Part shown: positions 33,384-41,359 of the stretch, piece after piece
Layout of the letters: every line of letters starts with the position of its first letter
Numbering within the stretch: position 1 is the stretch's first letter
NCBI RefSeq assembly: GCF_030815485.1
Contig: NZ_JAUSWV010000002.1
Span: forward strand, 1,364,001-1,428,000
Source of the DNA: Streptomyces rishiriensis
Lineage (GTDB): Bacteria; Actinomycetota; Actinomycetes; Streptomycetales; Streptomycetaceae
Length of the DNA stretch: 64,000 nt
Direction of reading: 5' to 3'
Program-made: the position numbers and the translations under genes
The notes under the pieces: generated by a model
What the model saw: only the letters and a program-made list of their open reading frames with translations
Told to the model about the DNA's origin: nothing
The model's database searches: none

Positions 33384-34543
33384 CGCGCCACCTCCCGTAC
33401 GGCGTCGTCCGCGCGCACCGCGTCGAAGGCGTCCCGCAGCACGCCCTGCTCGTGCGCGTCGGGGCCGGCTCCTCGCACATGGGCCACGAAGTCCTCGGCG
33501 ATCTCCTGGTCGTTGCGGTCGGCGAGGCGCCGGGCGTAGGACACGTCGGGGTCGTCGGGTGCGCGTTCGGGGGCGAAGACGAGACTGAGCGTGTACGGGA
33601 AGCGCTGGGTGAGCCGGGCCATGGGGTCGGCCGGGCGGACGGCGTCGGTGAGCGTCGCCTCGACCCACGCCTCCTCGTGGCACGTGAGGGCGGGGTCGGC
33701 GAGCAGCTCCTCCAGGGGGCCGCGGACCCGGGCCAGCGGGCGCGGCACCGGACAGTCGATCCGCTCGGCGTCGAGCTCTCCTTCGGCGCCGAGGTCGACG
33801 AGCCACATGGTCTTGCGGTGCTCGCTCTCCGAGAAGGAGTACGGCAGCGGGGAGCCGGAGTAGCGCACCCGCTCGGTGATGGTCTGGCAGCCGTGCAGGT
33901 GTCCCAGCGCGGTGTAGTCGACGCCGTCGAAGACCCCGGCGGGCACCGAGGCGACCCCGCCGACGGTGATGTCCCGCTCGCTGTCGCTGGGCGCGCCCCC
34001 GGTGACGAAGGCATGGGCGAGGACGACGGAGCGCGTCCCGCGCGCGCGTGCGGCGAGGTCGGCGCGGACCCGGTCCATCGCGGCGGCCAGCACACTCTCG
34101 TGACCGGCCTTCTCCACGCCGAACTCGTCCTTCACCAGAGCGGGTTCGAGGTAGGGCAGGCCGTAGAACGCGACGTCCCCATGGGCGTCGGCGAGCACCA
34201 CGGGCGTCCCGGCGGCGGTCGGGTCGGTGCGCAGATGGATGCCGGCCCGCCCGATCAGCCCGGCTCCGACGCCGAGCCGGCGGGCCGAGTCGTGGTTGCC
34301 GGAGATCATCACTGTGGGCACGCCGAGGCCGGCGAGCCGGTGCAGGGCCTCGTCGAACAGTTCGACCGCGGCGAGCGGGGGCACCGCACGGTCGTACACG
34401 TCTCCCGACACGACCACCGCGTCGACCTCGCGCTCACGCACGGTCGCGACGAGGTGACCGATGAACTCGGCCTGGGCGCCGAGCATGTTCACCCGGTGGA
34501 ACGCCCGGCCGAGATGCCAGTCGGAAGTGTGCAGGAGCCTCAT
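33380..34543 (-). CDS. sbcD: Exonuclease SbcD (Mre11-like nuclease)
   Basis: A 387-residue metallophosphoesterase nuclease, partner of SbcC. Metal ligands are in LLHTSDWHLGR (Asp, His), VSGDVYDRA, ISGNHDS, LAHAFVTG and LGHLHGCQ. The C-terminal capping domain follows at about residue 280. Length and motif spacing are normal. It is the first gene of the sbcDC operon; the 119 bases upstream contain the probable promoter. Confidence 0.94.
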   Translation of the reverse strand: MRLLHTSDWHLGRAFHRVNMLGAQAEFIGHLVATVREREVDAVVVSGDVYDRAVPPLAAVELFDEALHRLAGLGVPTVMISGNHDSARRLGVGAGLIGRAGIHLRTDPTAAGTPVVLADAHGDVAFYGLPYLEPALVKDEFGVEKAGHESVLAAAMDRVRADLAARARGTRSVVLAHAFVTGGAPSDSERDITVGGVASVPAGVFDGVDYTALGHLHGCQTITERVRYSGSPLPYSFSESEHRKTMWLVDLGAEGELDAERIDCPVPRPLARVRGPLEELLADPALTCHEEAWVEATLTDAVRPADPMARLTQRFPYTLSLVFAPERAPDDPDVSYARRLADRNDQEIAEDFVAHVRGAGPDAHEQGVLRDAFDAVRADDAVREVAR

Positions 34544-34662
34544 GATCCCCGAGACTAACGGCCGGGTCTGACATCACGGGCGGTTACTCCCGTATCGCAC
34601 CGTCATACCGGCTGACAGAAAAGCGTGTTACGGACATTTCACCCACCCGCTCGCTCAACGTG

Positions 34663-35289
34663 TCACGCGTCACCGTAGGCCTCACCGCGCAGCTCGAATC
34701 CCGCCGTCCCCGCCGTCGCGTCCGCGAGCCAGGCGCGGAAGGCGTCCACGTCGGCGTCCGGCAGACCGATCTCGACGGTGACCTCCTCGCCGTAGCGGAC
34801 GTCCCGCACCGCGCGTCCCGTCGAGTGCAGGTCGTTCAGGACCTTGCCCGCCCGCTGGTGGTCCACGGACACCGTGGCCAGGCGGAAGCGGCGCCGGGTG
34901 AGGGTGCCGAGGGTGTCGAGGGCCTCGCCGACCGCGCCGCCGTAGGCCCGGATGAGGCCGCCCGCGCCGAGCTTGACCCCGCCGTAGTAGCGGGTGACGA
35001 CGGCGACGACGTACCGCATGTCGCGGCGCAGCAGCATCTGGAGCATCGGGACGCCCGCAGTGCCGCCGGGTTCACCGTCGTCGCTCGCCTTCTGCACGGC
35101 GGCGTCGGCGCCGATGACGTACGCCCAGCAGTTGTGGGTGGCGTCGGCGTGCTCCTTGCGGACGGACGCGATGAAGTCCTGGGCCTCCCGCTCGGTGGCC
35201 GCGGGGGCGAGGGCGCAGAGGAAGCGGGAGCGGTTGACCTCGGTCTCGTGCACGCCCCCGTGGGCGACCGTGCGGTACTCGTCCTGCAT
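34663..35289 (-). CDS. YigZ/IMPACT family protein
   Basis: A 208-residue UPF0029 protein: N-terminal IMPACT domain with EVNRSRFLCALAP, HADATHNCWAYVIG, SDDGEPGGTAGVPML and VTRYYGGVKLGAGGL, then a C-terminal DUF1949 ferredoxin-like domain. Bacterial YigZ is thought to relate to ribosome or translation stress, but its activity is not established. Promoter spacer to its 5' side is short and shared with no divergent gene. Confidence 0.9.
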   Translation of the reverse strand: MQDEYRTVAHGGVHETEVNRSRFLCALAPAATEREAQDFIASVRKEHADATHNCWAYVIGADAAVQKASDDGEPGGTAGVPMLQMLLRRDMRYVVAVVTRYYGGVKLGAGGLIRAYGGAVGEALDTLGTLTRRRFRLATVSVDHQRAGKVLNDLHSTGRAVRDVRYGEEVTVEIGLPDADVDAFRAWLADATAGTAGFELRGEAYGDA

Positions 35290-35411
35290 CCGGCCAGCCT
35301 ATGCGCTGCTCGCCCGGTCGCCGACGCCGGAGGGCGCCGACCGTGTACGGGTGACCGAGGGGGGCCGCGGCCGAGGCCCCGGTCCGGGCGAGCGGGGAGA
35401 CGCGCGGTCGG

Positions 35412-35963
35412 CTAGTCCCGCTGCGGCTCGCGGCCTCTCGGCACGGTCATCGACGTCAGCAGGGCCGTGCCCGGGGCCAGGGACCGCCAGCCGGGCCCGT
35501 GCCAGGCCAGGACCGCGATCGCCGAGGTGGGGAACTTCAGCCGCACCTCGTCCAGGGCGTCGCCCGGTCCGTCCCCGGCCAGTTCGAGGACCAGTTCCTC
35601 CAGGCCGGGGTTGTGCCCGACCAGCAGCAGTGTCCGGACCTCGGCGGGCGTCTCGTGGACGACCTCCAGGAGCCCGGGGACGTCGGCGCCGTAGAGCCGC
35701 GGGTCGAAGCGCACCGGAGGCGGGGTCCCCCACTCGGCGGCGGCCGACTCCCAGGTTCCGCGGGCCCGGGCGGCGGTGGAGCACAGGGCGAGCTCCGGGA
35801 CGCAGCCGGCCTCGGCGAGCGCGCGGCCCGCGGCCGGCGCGTCCCGCAGGCCGCGCGGGGCGAGCGGCCGCTCGTGGTCGGGGACGCCGTCCGGCCAGGC
35901 CGACTTGGCGTGCCGCAGCACCACCAGCCGGCGCCCCGCGACCTCGCTGCCGGACCCGGTCAC
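35412..35963 (-). CDS. SixA-like phosphohistidine phosphatase
   Basis: A 183-residue histidine-phosphatase superfamily protein. RLVVLRHAKSAWPD holds the RHG-like catalytic His (RHAKS as in SixA), and LLLVGHNPGLEELVLELAG the second His. SixA enzymes remove phosphate from phosphohistidine in phosphorelay or PTS proteins. The GTG start overlaps the stop of the CysRS-like gene by 4 bases, so the two proteins are made together. The frame upstream of the GTG lies inside that gene and is not counted. Confidence 0.87.
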   Translation of the reverse strand: MTGSGSEVAGRRLVVLRHAKSAWPDGVPDHERPLAPRGLRDAPAAGRALAEAGCVPELALCSTAARARGTWESAAAEWGTPPPVRFDPRLYGADVPGLLEVVHETPAEVRTLLLVGHNPGLEELVLELAGDGPGDALDEVRLKFPTSAIAVLAWHGPGWRSLAPGTALLTSMTVPRGREPQRD

Positions 35964-36718
35964 GCCGGGGCTCCGAGGTCGCGGGTGAGTTCGAGTCCGA
36001 GGAGACGGTCGGCGTAGGCGTAGCTCTCGAAGCGGGCGCCGTCCGGCAGCTCGGGCCCGGCGGCCTCCACCCACCGCAGCACCCGCAGCACCTCGGGCAG
36101 GTCCAGGTCGTCCTCCCAGGCGGAACGCAGCCGTCCGCGCACCTCGTCGGGAACCGGCCGCGAGGGCCGCCTCGCCCACTCGGCGACGACTCGCCGCCAG
36201 CGTCCGAGCGTGTCCCGGGCCTCTCCCAGCACCTCCGCGTCGAGTCGCACGGGCTCGGTGCGGGGCCGGGAGAGCAGGGCGAGCCGCAGGACGGCGAAGT
36301 CGGGATCCGTCCCCCCGGCGCCCCGGCCCGGCCGTGGTCCCCCGGGCACCGGGCCCTCCGCCGGCGCGACGGCGAGCCGCACCCCGTCGGGGGTCCGGCC
36401 GCCCTCCCCCACCACGTGCAGGACCTGCGCCTCGCCCCCTCCGGCGCCCGCGCCGGGATCGCGGCCGTCCTCGAAGGGGTGCATGCCGAGGGCGGTCGCG
36501 CCCGCCCGGAGCTCCGCCTGATCGCGTTCGCCGGACAGCAGCGCCCAGGCGGGAGTGCCGCCGAGTTCCAGCGCGCGGACGAGCAGATCGGCGACGAGGA
36601 GGACCCGGAGCGACCCGGCCCCGTGTCCCGAGGCATGCGCCTCGACACGGGTCGGACCATGGCGGACGGGGGCGGCGACGACGGGTTCGCCGGTTCGGGC
36701 GTCGATGATGCGCAGCAC
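35960..36718 (-). CDS. CysRS/MshC-like protein lacking catalytic motifs
   Basis: A 252-residue protein that resembles the two ends of cysteinyl-tRNA synthetase or MshC cysteine ligase. The start LRIIDARTGEPVVAAPVRHG matches the first strand of MshC (LRIHDTATGG-type), LRVLLVADLLVRALELGG sits where the helix after the HIGH motif lies, and the C-terminal half (LGRWRRVVAEWARRP, then LRSAWEDDLDLPEVLRVLRW) matches the helical bundle after KMSKS. HIGH, the zinc ligands and KMSKS are all missing, so it cannot activate cysteine in the normal way. TAGGCT 6 bases before the GTG start indicates a leaderless message. Function is unknown; the family link is my reading of the alignment. Confidence 0.7.
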   Translation of the reverse strand: MLRIIDARTGEPVVAAPVRHGPTRVEAHASGHGAGSLRVLLVADLLVRALELGGTPAWALLSGERDQAELRAGATALGMHPFEDGRDPGAGAGGGEAQVLHVVGEGGRTPDGVRLAVAPAEGPVPGGPRPGRGAGGTDPDFAVLRLALLSRPRTEPVRLDAEVLGEARDTLGRWRRVVAEWARRPSRPVPDEVRGRLRSAWEDDLDLPEVLRVLRWVEAAGPELPDGARFESYAYADRLLGLELTRDLGAPA

Positions 36719-36831
36719 GAGGCGAGCCTAGGCGGGCGGGCGCGACTTCGCAGGCAGGGGCCGGAATCAGGGTGCGGCGCGCACTGTTGTAGCCGAGAAG
36801 TGTTCCCTACCCGATCTCAAGGAGGCCGCCG

Positions 36832-37239
36832 GTGCACGGCGACGAGGCAACGATCCGCAGGATCCTCACCGGGCTCGGCGACACCTGGGCCGTCGTCGGC
36901 CTGTCGACGAACCGCGGACGGGCGGCCTACGGGGTCGCCGAGGTGCTCCGGCGCTTCGGCAAGCGGGTCGTCCCCGTCCACCCGAAGGCGGAGACGGTGC
37001 ACGAGGAGCAGGGATACGCGTCCCTCGCGGACATCCCCTTCGAGGTGGACGTCGTCGACGTCTTCGTCAACGGCGACCTCGCGGGTGCCGTCGCGGACGA
37101 AGCCGTCGCCAAGGGGGCGAAGGCGGTGTGGTTCCAGCTCGGCGTCGTCGACGGGGCGGCCTACGACCGTACCCGGGCCGCGGGCCTGGAGATGGTCATG
37201 GACCGTTGCCCGGCGATCGAGATCCCCCGGCTCGGCTGA
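36832..37239 (+). CDS. CoA-binding domain protein (YccU type)
   Basis: A 135-residue Rossmann protein of the CoA_binding_2 family, like E. coli YccU and the N-terminal domain of acyl-CoA synthetases (WAVVGLSTNRGRAAYGVAEV, then VVPVHPKAE, VDVFVNGDLAG and VWFQLGVVD). No ligand is proven for single-domain members. GGAGG at 36821-36825 supports the GTG start. It is divergent from the CysRS-like gene. Confidence 0.88.
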   Translation: MHGDEATIRRILTGLGDTWAVVGLSTNRGRAAYGVAEVLRRFGKRVVPVHPKAETVHEEQGYASLADIPFEVDVVDVFVNGDLAGAVADEAVAKGAKAVWFQLGVVDGAAYDRTRAAGLEMVMDRCPAIEIPRLG

Positions 37240-37241
37240 CC

Positions 37242-37285
37242 GGATCACCGGCCGGGCCGACCTGGATCACCCGGCCGGTCCGACC
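37242..37285. repeat. Imperfect 22-bp direct repeat before pobA
   Basis: GGATCACCGGCCGGGCCGACC at 37242 is repeated as GGATCACCCGGCCGGTCC GACC from 37264, directly in tandem with one inserted base and one substitution. It ends about 35 bases upstream of the pobA -10 and could be a paired regulator site. Confidence 0.4.
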
Positions 37286-37333
37286 GGTCGGTGCTCACCC
37301 GGCCGTGTCCGAGGGCCCGCCCATAATGTGCGG

Positions 37334-38542
37334 GTGACCACCGACTCCCCTTCCCCCCACCACATTCCCGTCGTCGTCGTGGGCGCGGGCCCCGCGGGTC
37401 TGACCGTCGGCAACATCCTGCGGACCGCGTCCGTCGACTGCGTCGTACTGGAGGCGGAGAGCCGTGCGTTCATAGAGCGGCGGCCGCGCGCCGGTGTCCT
37501 CGAGGAGCGGGCCGTCCAGGGACTGCGGCGACGGGGCCTGGCGCAGAACCTGCTGGCGCGGGCTCAGCAGCACTCCGCGTGCGAGTTCCGCTTCGGCGGC
37601 GAGCGTCACCGCTTCTCCTACACCGAACTGACGGGCCGTCACCACTGGGTGTATCCGCAGCCGTTACTGGTGACCGACCTCGTCCGCGAGTACGTCGACG
37701 TACGCGGCGGCGACGCCCGGTTCGCGGTACGCGAGGTCGCGCTGCACGACCTCGACACGGCCCGGCCCTCGGTGTCGTACCTCTGCCCCGACACCGCCGA
37801 GCGGCAGGTCGTGACCTGCGACTTCGTCGTCGGCGCCGACGGGGCGCGCGGCGTCAGCCGGGCCGCGCTGGTGCCGGAGCGGGCCCGGATGGCGCGGCAC
37901 GACTACGGCACGGGCTGGCTGGCGCTGCTCGCCGAGGCGCCGCCGTCCTGCGACTGCGTCGTGTTCGGCGTCCATCCGAACGGCTTCGCCGGACACATGG
38001 CCCGCAGCCGCGAGGTGACCCGGTACTACCTCCAGTGCCCGCCCGGCGACGACCCGGAGAACTGGTCCCACGACCGGGTCTGGTCCGAGCTGCGCCAGCG
38101 CCTCGAGGGCGCGGGGGCCCCTCCGCTCACCGAGGGGCGGCTGATCGAGAAGCGCGTGCTGGACCTGCACGACTACGTGGTCGAGCCGATGGCGTACGGG
38201 CGGCTCTTCCTGGCCGGGGACTCGGCCCACCTCGTCGCGCCCATCGCCGCGAAGGGCATGAACCTCGCCCTGTACGACGCGTTCCTGCTGGGCGACGCGC
38301 TGGTCGCCCAGCTCGACGGCGGCGACGGTGACGGCCTGGACGGCTACTCGCAGGCGTGTCTGCGCCGGGTGTGGGACTACCAGGAGTTCTCGCAGTGGCT
38401 GTCCGAGGTCTACCACGGGACCGCGGCCGGCGACCCGTTCCGCGCGGGCACGACGTCCGCCCGGCTGCGCCGCCTGTTCACGTCCCCCGCCGCCGCTGCC
38501 GCCTTCGCGGAGCAGTACCTGGGAACGGCCGCGCACTACTGA
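37334..38542 (+). CDS. pobA: 4-hydroxybenzoate 3-monooxygenase
   Basis: A 402-residue flavoprotein that hydroxylates 4-hydroxybenzoate to protocatechuate with NAD(P)H and O2. FAD motifs are VVVGAGPAGLTVGNIL (GxGxxG near residue 15), the FVVGADGARG (DG motif) and GDSAHLVAPIAAKGMNLA (GD motif). The PRAGVLEERAVQ and HHWVYPQPLL segments are typical of PobA rather than other phenol hydroxylases. The message looks leaderless: CATAAT (37322-37327) ends 6 bases before the GTG. No protocatechuate genes adjoin it. Confidence 0.88.
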   Translation: MTTDSPSPHHIPVVVVGAGPAGLTVGNILRTASVDCVVLEAESRAFIERRPRAGVLEERAVQGLRRRGLAQNLLARAQQHSACEFRFGGERHRFSYTELTGRHHWVYPQPLLVTDLVREYVDVRGGDARFAVREVALHDLDTARPSVSYLCPDTAERQVVTCDFVVGADGARGVSRAALVPERARMARHDYGTGWLALLAEAPPSCDCVVFGVHPNGFAGHMARSREVTRYYLQCPPGDDPENWSHDRVWSELRQRLEGAGAPPLTEGRLIEKRVLDLHDYVVEPMAYGRLFLAGDSAHLVAPIAAKGMNLALYDAFLLGDALVAQLDGGDGDGLDGYSQACLRRVWDYQEFSQWLSEVYHGTAAGDPFRAGTTSARLRRLFTSPAAAAAFAEQYLGTAAHY

Positions 38543-38543
38543 G

Positions 38544-38903
38544 TCAGTCGTGCACCGGCTCGTCCCCGAGCCGGTGGTCGGCCACGTTCAGCGCCTCGTC
38601 CACCAGTCGGCGCAGATGGCCGTCGGAGAGCGAGTAGACCACCCGGCGGCCGTCCTTGCGGGTGCTGACGAGCCCGGCCAGCCGCAGCCGCGCCAGATGC
38701 TGGCTGACCGCCGGCCGCGCCGCTCCGACGCCTTCCGTGAGCGACGTCACGTCGGCCTCTCCGCCGGTCAGCGCGTGCAGCAGGGCGAGCCGGGTGCGGT
38801 CGCCGAGCAGGGCGAGCAGTTCGGCGGCGAGGGCGAACTGCTCCTCGCCGGGGGTGCGCGGATGCGCAGGGTGTGCAGGTGACAGGTGCATGCGTGCGCT
38901 CAT
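38544..38903 (-). CDS. ArsR/SmtB-family metal-responsive repressor
   Basis: A 119-residue winged-helix repressor (LALLGDRTRLALLHALTGGE, then ARPAVSQHLARLRLAGLVSTRKDGRRVVYSLS). There is no Cys pair for arsenic; the C-terminal helix LVDEALNVADHRLGDEPVHD is Asp/His rich, as in the alpha-5 Zn/Cd/Co sites of CzrA and NmtR. It sits divergent from the CDF exporter, its likely target. CATTAT 6 bases before ATG 38903 implies a leaderless message; a second ATG at 38891 is less likely. Its stop is one base from the pobA stop. Confidence 0.88.
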   Translation of the reverse strand: MSARMHLSPAHPAHPRTPGEEQFALAAELLALLGDRTRLALLHALTGGEADVTSLTEGVGAARPAVSQHLARLRLAGLVSTRKDGRRVVYSLSDGHLRRLVDEALNVADHRLGDEPVHD

Positions 38904-38915
38904 ACGCACATAATG
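38894..38915. promoter_or_regulatory. Operator-like repeat and overlapping divergent -10 elements of the ArsR/CDF pair
   Basis: GTGCG (38894-38898) and CGCAC (38905-38909) are inverted around CTCATA. Directly beside them CATAATG (38909-38915) reads as a -10 on both strands (CATAAT forward, CATTAT reverse). One bound repressor could block both divergent promoters. Confidence 0.5.
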
Positions 38916-38964
38916 GCGCTGTGGGCGGACACGCGTCCACCTCGGCGCACCGGAAGGGATCGAC

Positions 38965-40077
38965 GTGAGCGAGCGGCACGACCACGAGCACGGACACCGG
39001 CACGACCGCGGACACCGGCACGACCGCGCCCACGAACACCCGCACCACCACTCCTCCCCCGCCTCCCCCTCGCCCTCGCCCTCTTCCTCCCCCGGCCTGC
39101 GCCACCGCGTCGCCCACCTCCTCACCCCGCACTCGCACGAGAGCGCCGACAAACTCGACCCCGCGCTGGAGTCCTCGGCCCGGGGCATGCGCGCGCTGTG
39201 GGTCTCTTTGGCGGTGCTGGGCGTGACGGCCGTCGCGCAGGCGGCCGTGGTCGCGCTGTCCGGCTCGGTGGCGCTGCTCGGCGACACGGTGCACAACACG
39301 GCGGACGCGCTGACGGCCGTGCCGCTGGGCGTCGCCTTCGTGCTCGGCAGGCGGGCGGCGACCCGCCGCTTCACCTACGGCTACGGGCGGGCGGAGGACC
39401 TGGCGGGCATCGCGATCGTGCTGACGATCGCCGCTTCGGCGGCCTTCGCCGGGTGGACGGCGGTCGAGCGACTGCTGGACCCGCGCCCCGTCGAGCACGT
39501 CGGCTGGGTCGCCGTCGCCGCGCTGGCCGGCTTCGCGGGCAACGAGTGGGTCGCGCGCCATCGCATCGAGGTCGGCCGTTCCATCGGCTCCGCCGCGCTG
39601 GTCGCGGACGGACTGCACGCCCGCACGGACGGGTTCACCTCGCTGGCGGTGCTGCTGGGCGCGGGCGGCTCGGCGCTCGGCTGGCAACTCGCGGACCCGG
39701 TCGTGGGATTGGCGATCACGGCGGCGATCGCGCTGGTGCTGCGGGACGCGGCACGGGAGGTGTTCCGCCGGGTGATGGACGCCGTCGACCCGGAGCTGGT
39801 CGACCGGGCCGAGCATGCGCTGCGGGAAGTCGAAGGGGTGCGTGCGGTCGGCGAGTTGCGGCTGCGCTGGATCGGTCACCGGCTGCGGGCCGAGGTGGCG
39901 GTCGTCGTGGACGGCGAGGCGACGGTACGCCAGGCGCACGGGATCGCCGTGGCGGCCGAACACGCCCTGCTGCACACCGTGCCGCGTCTGACGGCCGCGC
40001 TCGTGCACGCGGATCCGGCGCCGGTGCCGGGCGAGGACGACCCGCATCTGGCCCTCGCCCACCACACGGCGGCCTGA
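38965..40077 (+). CDS. Cation diffusion facilitator (Zn/Co/Cd exporter) with His-rich N-terminus
   Basis: A 370-residue CDF exporter. The first 32 residues hold about fourteen His (repeats such as HGHRHDRGHRHDRAHEH), followed by a Ser/Pro linker and six TM helices from about residue 75. The metal sites are GDTVHNTADAL in TM2 and DGLHARTDGF in TM5 (HxxxD each), and a CzcD-type C-terminal domain follows (about 275-365). GGAAGGGA precedes the GTG start. Control by the divergent ArsR protein is the simple reading. Confidence 0.92.
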   Translation: MSERHDHEHGHRHDRGHRHDRAHEHPHHHSSPASPSPSPSSSPGLRHRVAHLLTPHSHESADKLDPALESSARGMRALWVSLAVLGVTAVAQAAVVALSGSVALLGDTVHNTADALTAVPLGVAFVLGRRAATRRFTYGYGRAEDLAGIAIVLTIAASAAFAGWTAVERLLDPRPVEHVGWVAVAALAGFAGNEWVARHRIEVGRSIGSAALVADGLHARTDGFTSLAVLLGAGGSALGWQLADPVVGLAITAAIALVLRDAAREVFRRVMDAVDPELVDRAEHALREVEGVRAVGELRLRWIGHRLRAEVAVVVDGEATVRQAHGIAVAAEHALLHTVPRLTAALVHADPAPVPGEDDPHLALAHHTAA

Positions 40078-40079
40078 AC

Positions 40080-40637
40080 TCAGGCGACGCCGAGCCCCTC
40101 CAGGACCACCGCGCCCGGCAGTTCGGCGAACGCCTTGCCCGGCACCAGCAGTTTCCCGCGCCGACGTCCGCTGCCCACCAGGACGTACGGCAGGTCGACG
40201 ACGGCGGAGTCCACCAGCACCGGCCAGCCGTCGGGGAGCCCGATCGGCGTGATGCCGCCGTACTCCATGCCCGTCTCCCCCACGGCCGTGTCCATCGCCG
40301 CGAACGAAGCCTTGCGGGCGTTGAGTTGACGGCGCACGACGCCGTTGACGTCGACCCGGGTGGTGGACAGCACGACACACGCGGCGAGCGTCGTCCCGCC
40401 GCCTCGCTTGCCGGCGACCACCACGCAGTTGGCGGACTGCTCCAGCAGCTCACGGCCGTAGTGCTCGACGAAGACGGCCGTGTCGGCCCACTGCGGGTCG
40501 GTGTCCACATGGACGAGCTGGTCGGCGGGCACGCTGCCGCTCCACCGGCGTACGGCGTCGGCGACCGGGCCGACCAGCTCGTCGAGGCAGTCGGGGGCGG
40601 GTGTGGCGGTGTCGAAGTGTCCGATGGGTGCGCGCAT
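40080..40637 (-). CDS. YbaK/EbsC family (aminoacyl-tRNA deacylase-like) protein
   Basis: A 185-residue member of the YbaK/ProX fold that clears mischarged Cys-tRNAPro or Ala-tRNAPro in trans. VVVAGKRGGGTTLAACVVL contains the conserved Lys region, and ETGMEYGGITPIGLPDGWPV the family GGxxPxG loop. The exact editing substrate is not predictable. It ends 2 bases from the convergent CDF gene. Confidence 0.87.
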   Translation of the reverse strand: MRAPIGHFDTATPAPDCLDELVGPVADAVRRWSGSVPADQLVHVDTDPQWADTAVFVEHYGRELLEQSANCVVVAGKRGGGTTLAACVVLSTTRVDVNGVVRRQLNARKASFAAMDTAVGETGMEYGGITPIGLPDGWPVLVDSAVVDLPYVLVGSGRRRGKLLVPGKAFAELPGAVVLEGLGVA

Positions 40638-40680
40638 GGCCGCACGCTAACAAGAGCCGCCCACCCGCGGACGCGCCGTC

Positions 40681-41253
40681 TCAGTGCACGGGCGGCACGG
40701 AGACGGCCATCACCATCTCCATCGGCGCCTCGCCCCGGTTGCCGTAGACGTGCGGGACGCTCGCCTCGAAGGAGGCGCTCGCGCCGGTCGGGACGCGGTG
40801 GTCCTCACCGTCCACGGTGAGCGTGAGTTCGCCCGCGGTGACGTGGACCAGCTCGACGGTGCCGACGGGGTGGGGTTCCGAGGGGCTGCTCTCCCCCGGC
40901 ATCAGCCGCCAGTCCCACATCTCCAGCGGTCCGGGCGCCTCCGTGCCCGCGAGCAGCCGGTTGTAGCTGCCGGCGTCGGTGTGCCACAGCCGTACCGCCT
41001 GATCGGCCGGGACGACACGGACCTTCACGCCCCGCTCGTAGTCGAGGAGGGTGGTGACGCTGATGCCGAGCGCGTCACCGATCTTGACGACCGTGCCGAT
41101 GCTCGGATTGGTGCGGGCCTGCTCGATCTGGATGAGCATCCCGCGGCTGACGCCGGCCCGGGCGGCGAGCACGTCCAGGGTGAAGCCGCGCACCGCGCGC
41201 CAGTGTTTGACGTTGCGCGCCAGGGACTGGGTCAGGAGTTCGAGATCCGACAC
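40681..41253 (-). CDS. XRE-family regulator with cupin domain
   Basis: A 190-residue protein: HTH_3 domain at residues 12-65 (FTLDVLAARAGVSRGMLIQI) and a cupin-2 domain at 115-185 (HPVGTVELVHVTAGELTLTV and PHVYGNRG). Such XRE-cupin proteins repress amino-acid or efflux genes and bind a small ligand in the cupin. The GTG start at 41253 is chosen from the family; the frame continues upstream without similarity. It is divergent from the DMT permease, its likely target. Confidence 0.86.
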   Translation of the reverse strand: MSDLELLTQSLARNVKHWRAVRGFTLDVLAARAGVSRGMLIQIEQARTNPSIGTVVKIGDALGISVTTLLDYERGVKVRVVPADQAVRLWHTDAGSYNRLLAGTEAPGPLEMWDWRLMPGESSPSEPHPVGTVELVHVTAGELTLTVDGEDHRVPTGASASFEASVPHVYGNRGEAPMEMVMAVSVPPVH

Positions 41254-41359
41254 GTGCCGTCCACTTCGGGAGTCCAATATTCTGGATGCCAGGATGCACT
41301 TCCCTGTACTACGGTGGGGTGTACCTGATCGTGCACCGAACTGTACTGCGAGGGACGCC
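41254..41359. promoter_or_regulatory. Divergent promoter spacer of XRE-cupin/DMT with TGTAC repeats
   Basis: The 106-base spacer is much richer in A+T than its flanks and contains CTGTACT (41308 area), GTGTACC (41319 area) and CTGTACT (41342 area), spaced about 11 and 22 bases. These could be half-sites for the XRE regulator. The CCAATATT stretch near 41275 is a probable -10 region for the reverse gene. Confidence 0.4.

Noticed and set aside
29856..33539. A forward frame of 1227 codons antisense to sbcC
   Set aside because: It only mirrors the sbcC codons; sbcC has Walker, zinc-hook and signature motifs in the true frame.
34994..37333. Long forward extension before pobA across three reverse genes
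   Set aside because: PobA similarity begins at GTG 37334 and a -10 hexamer lies just before it; the upstream part is antisense.
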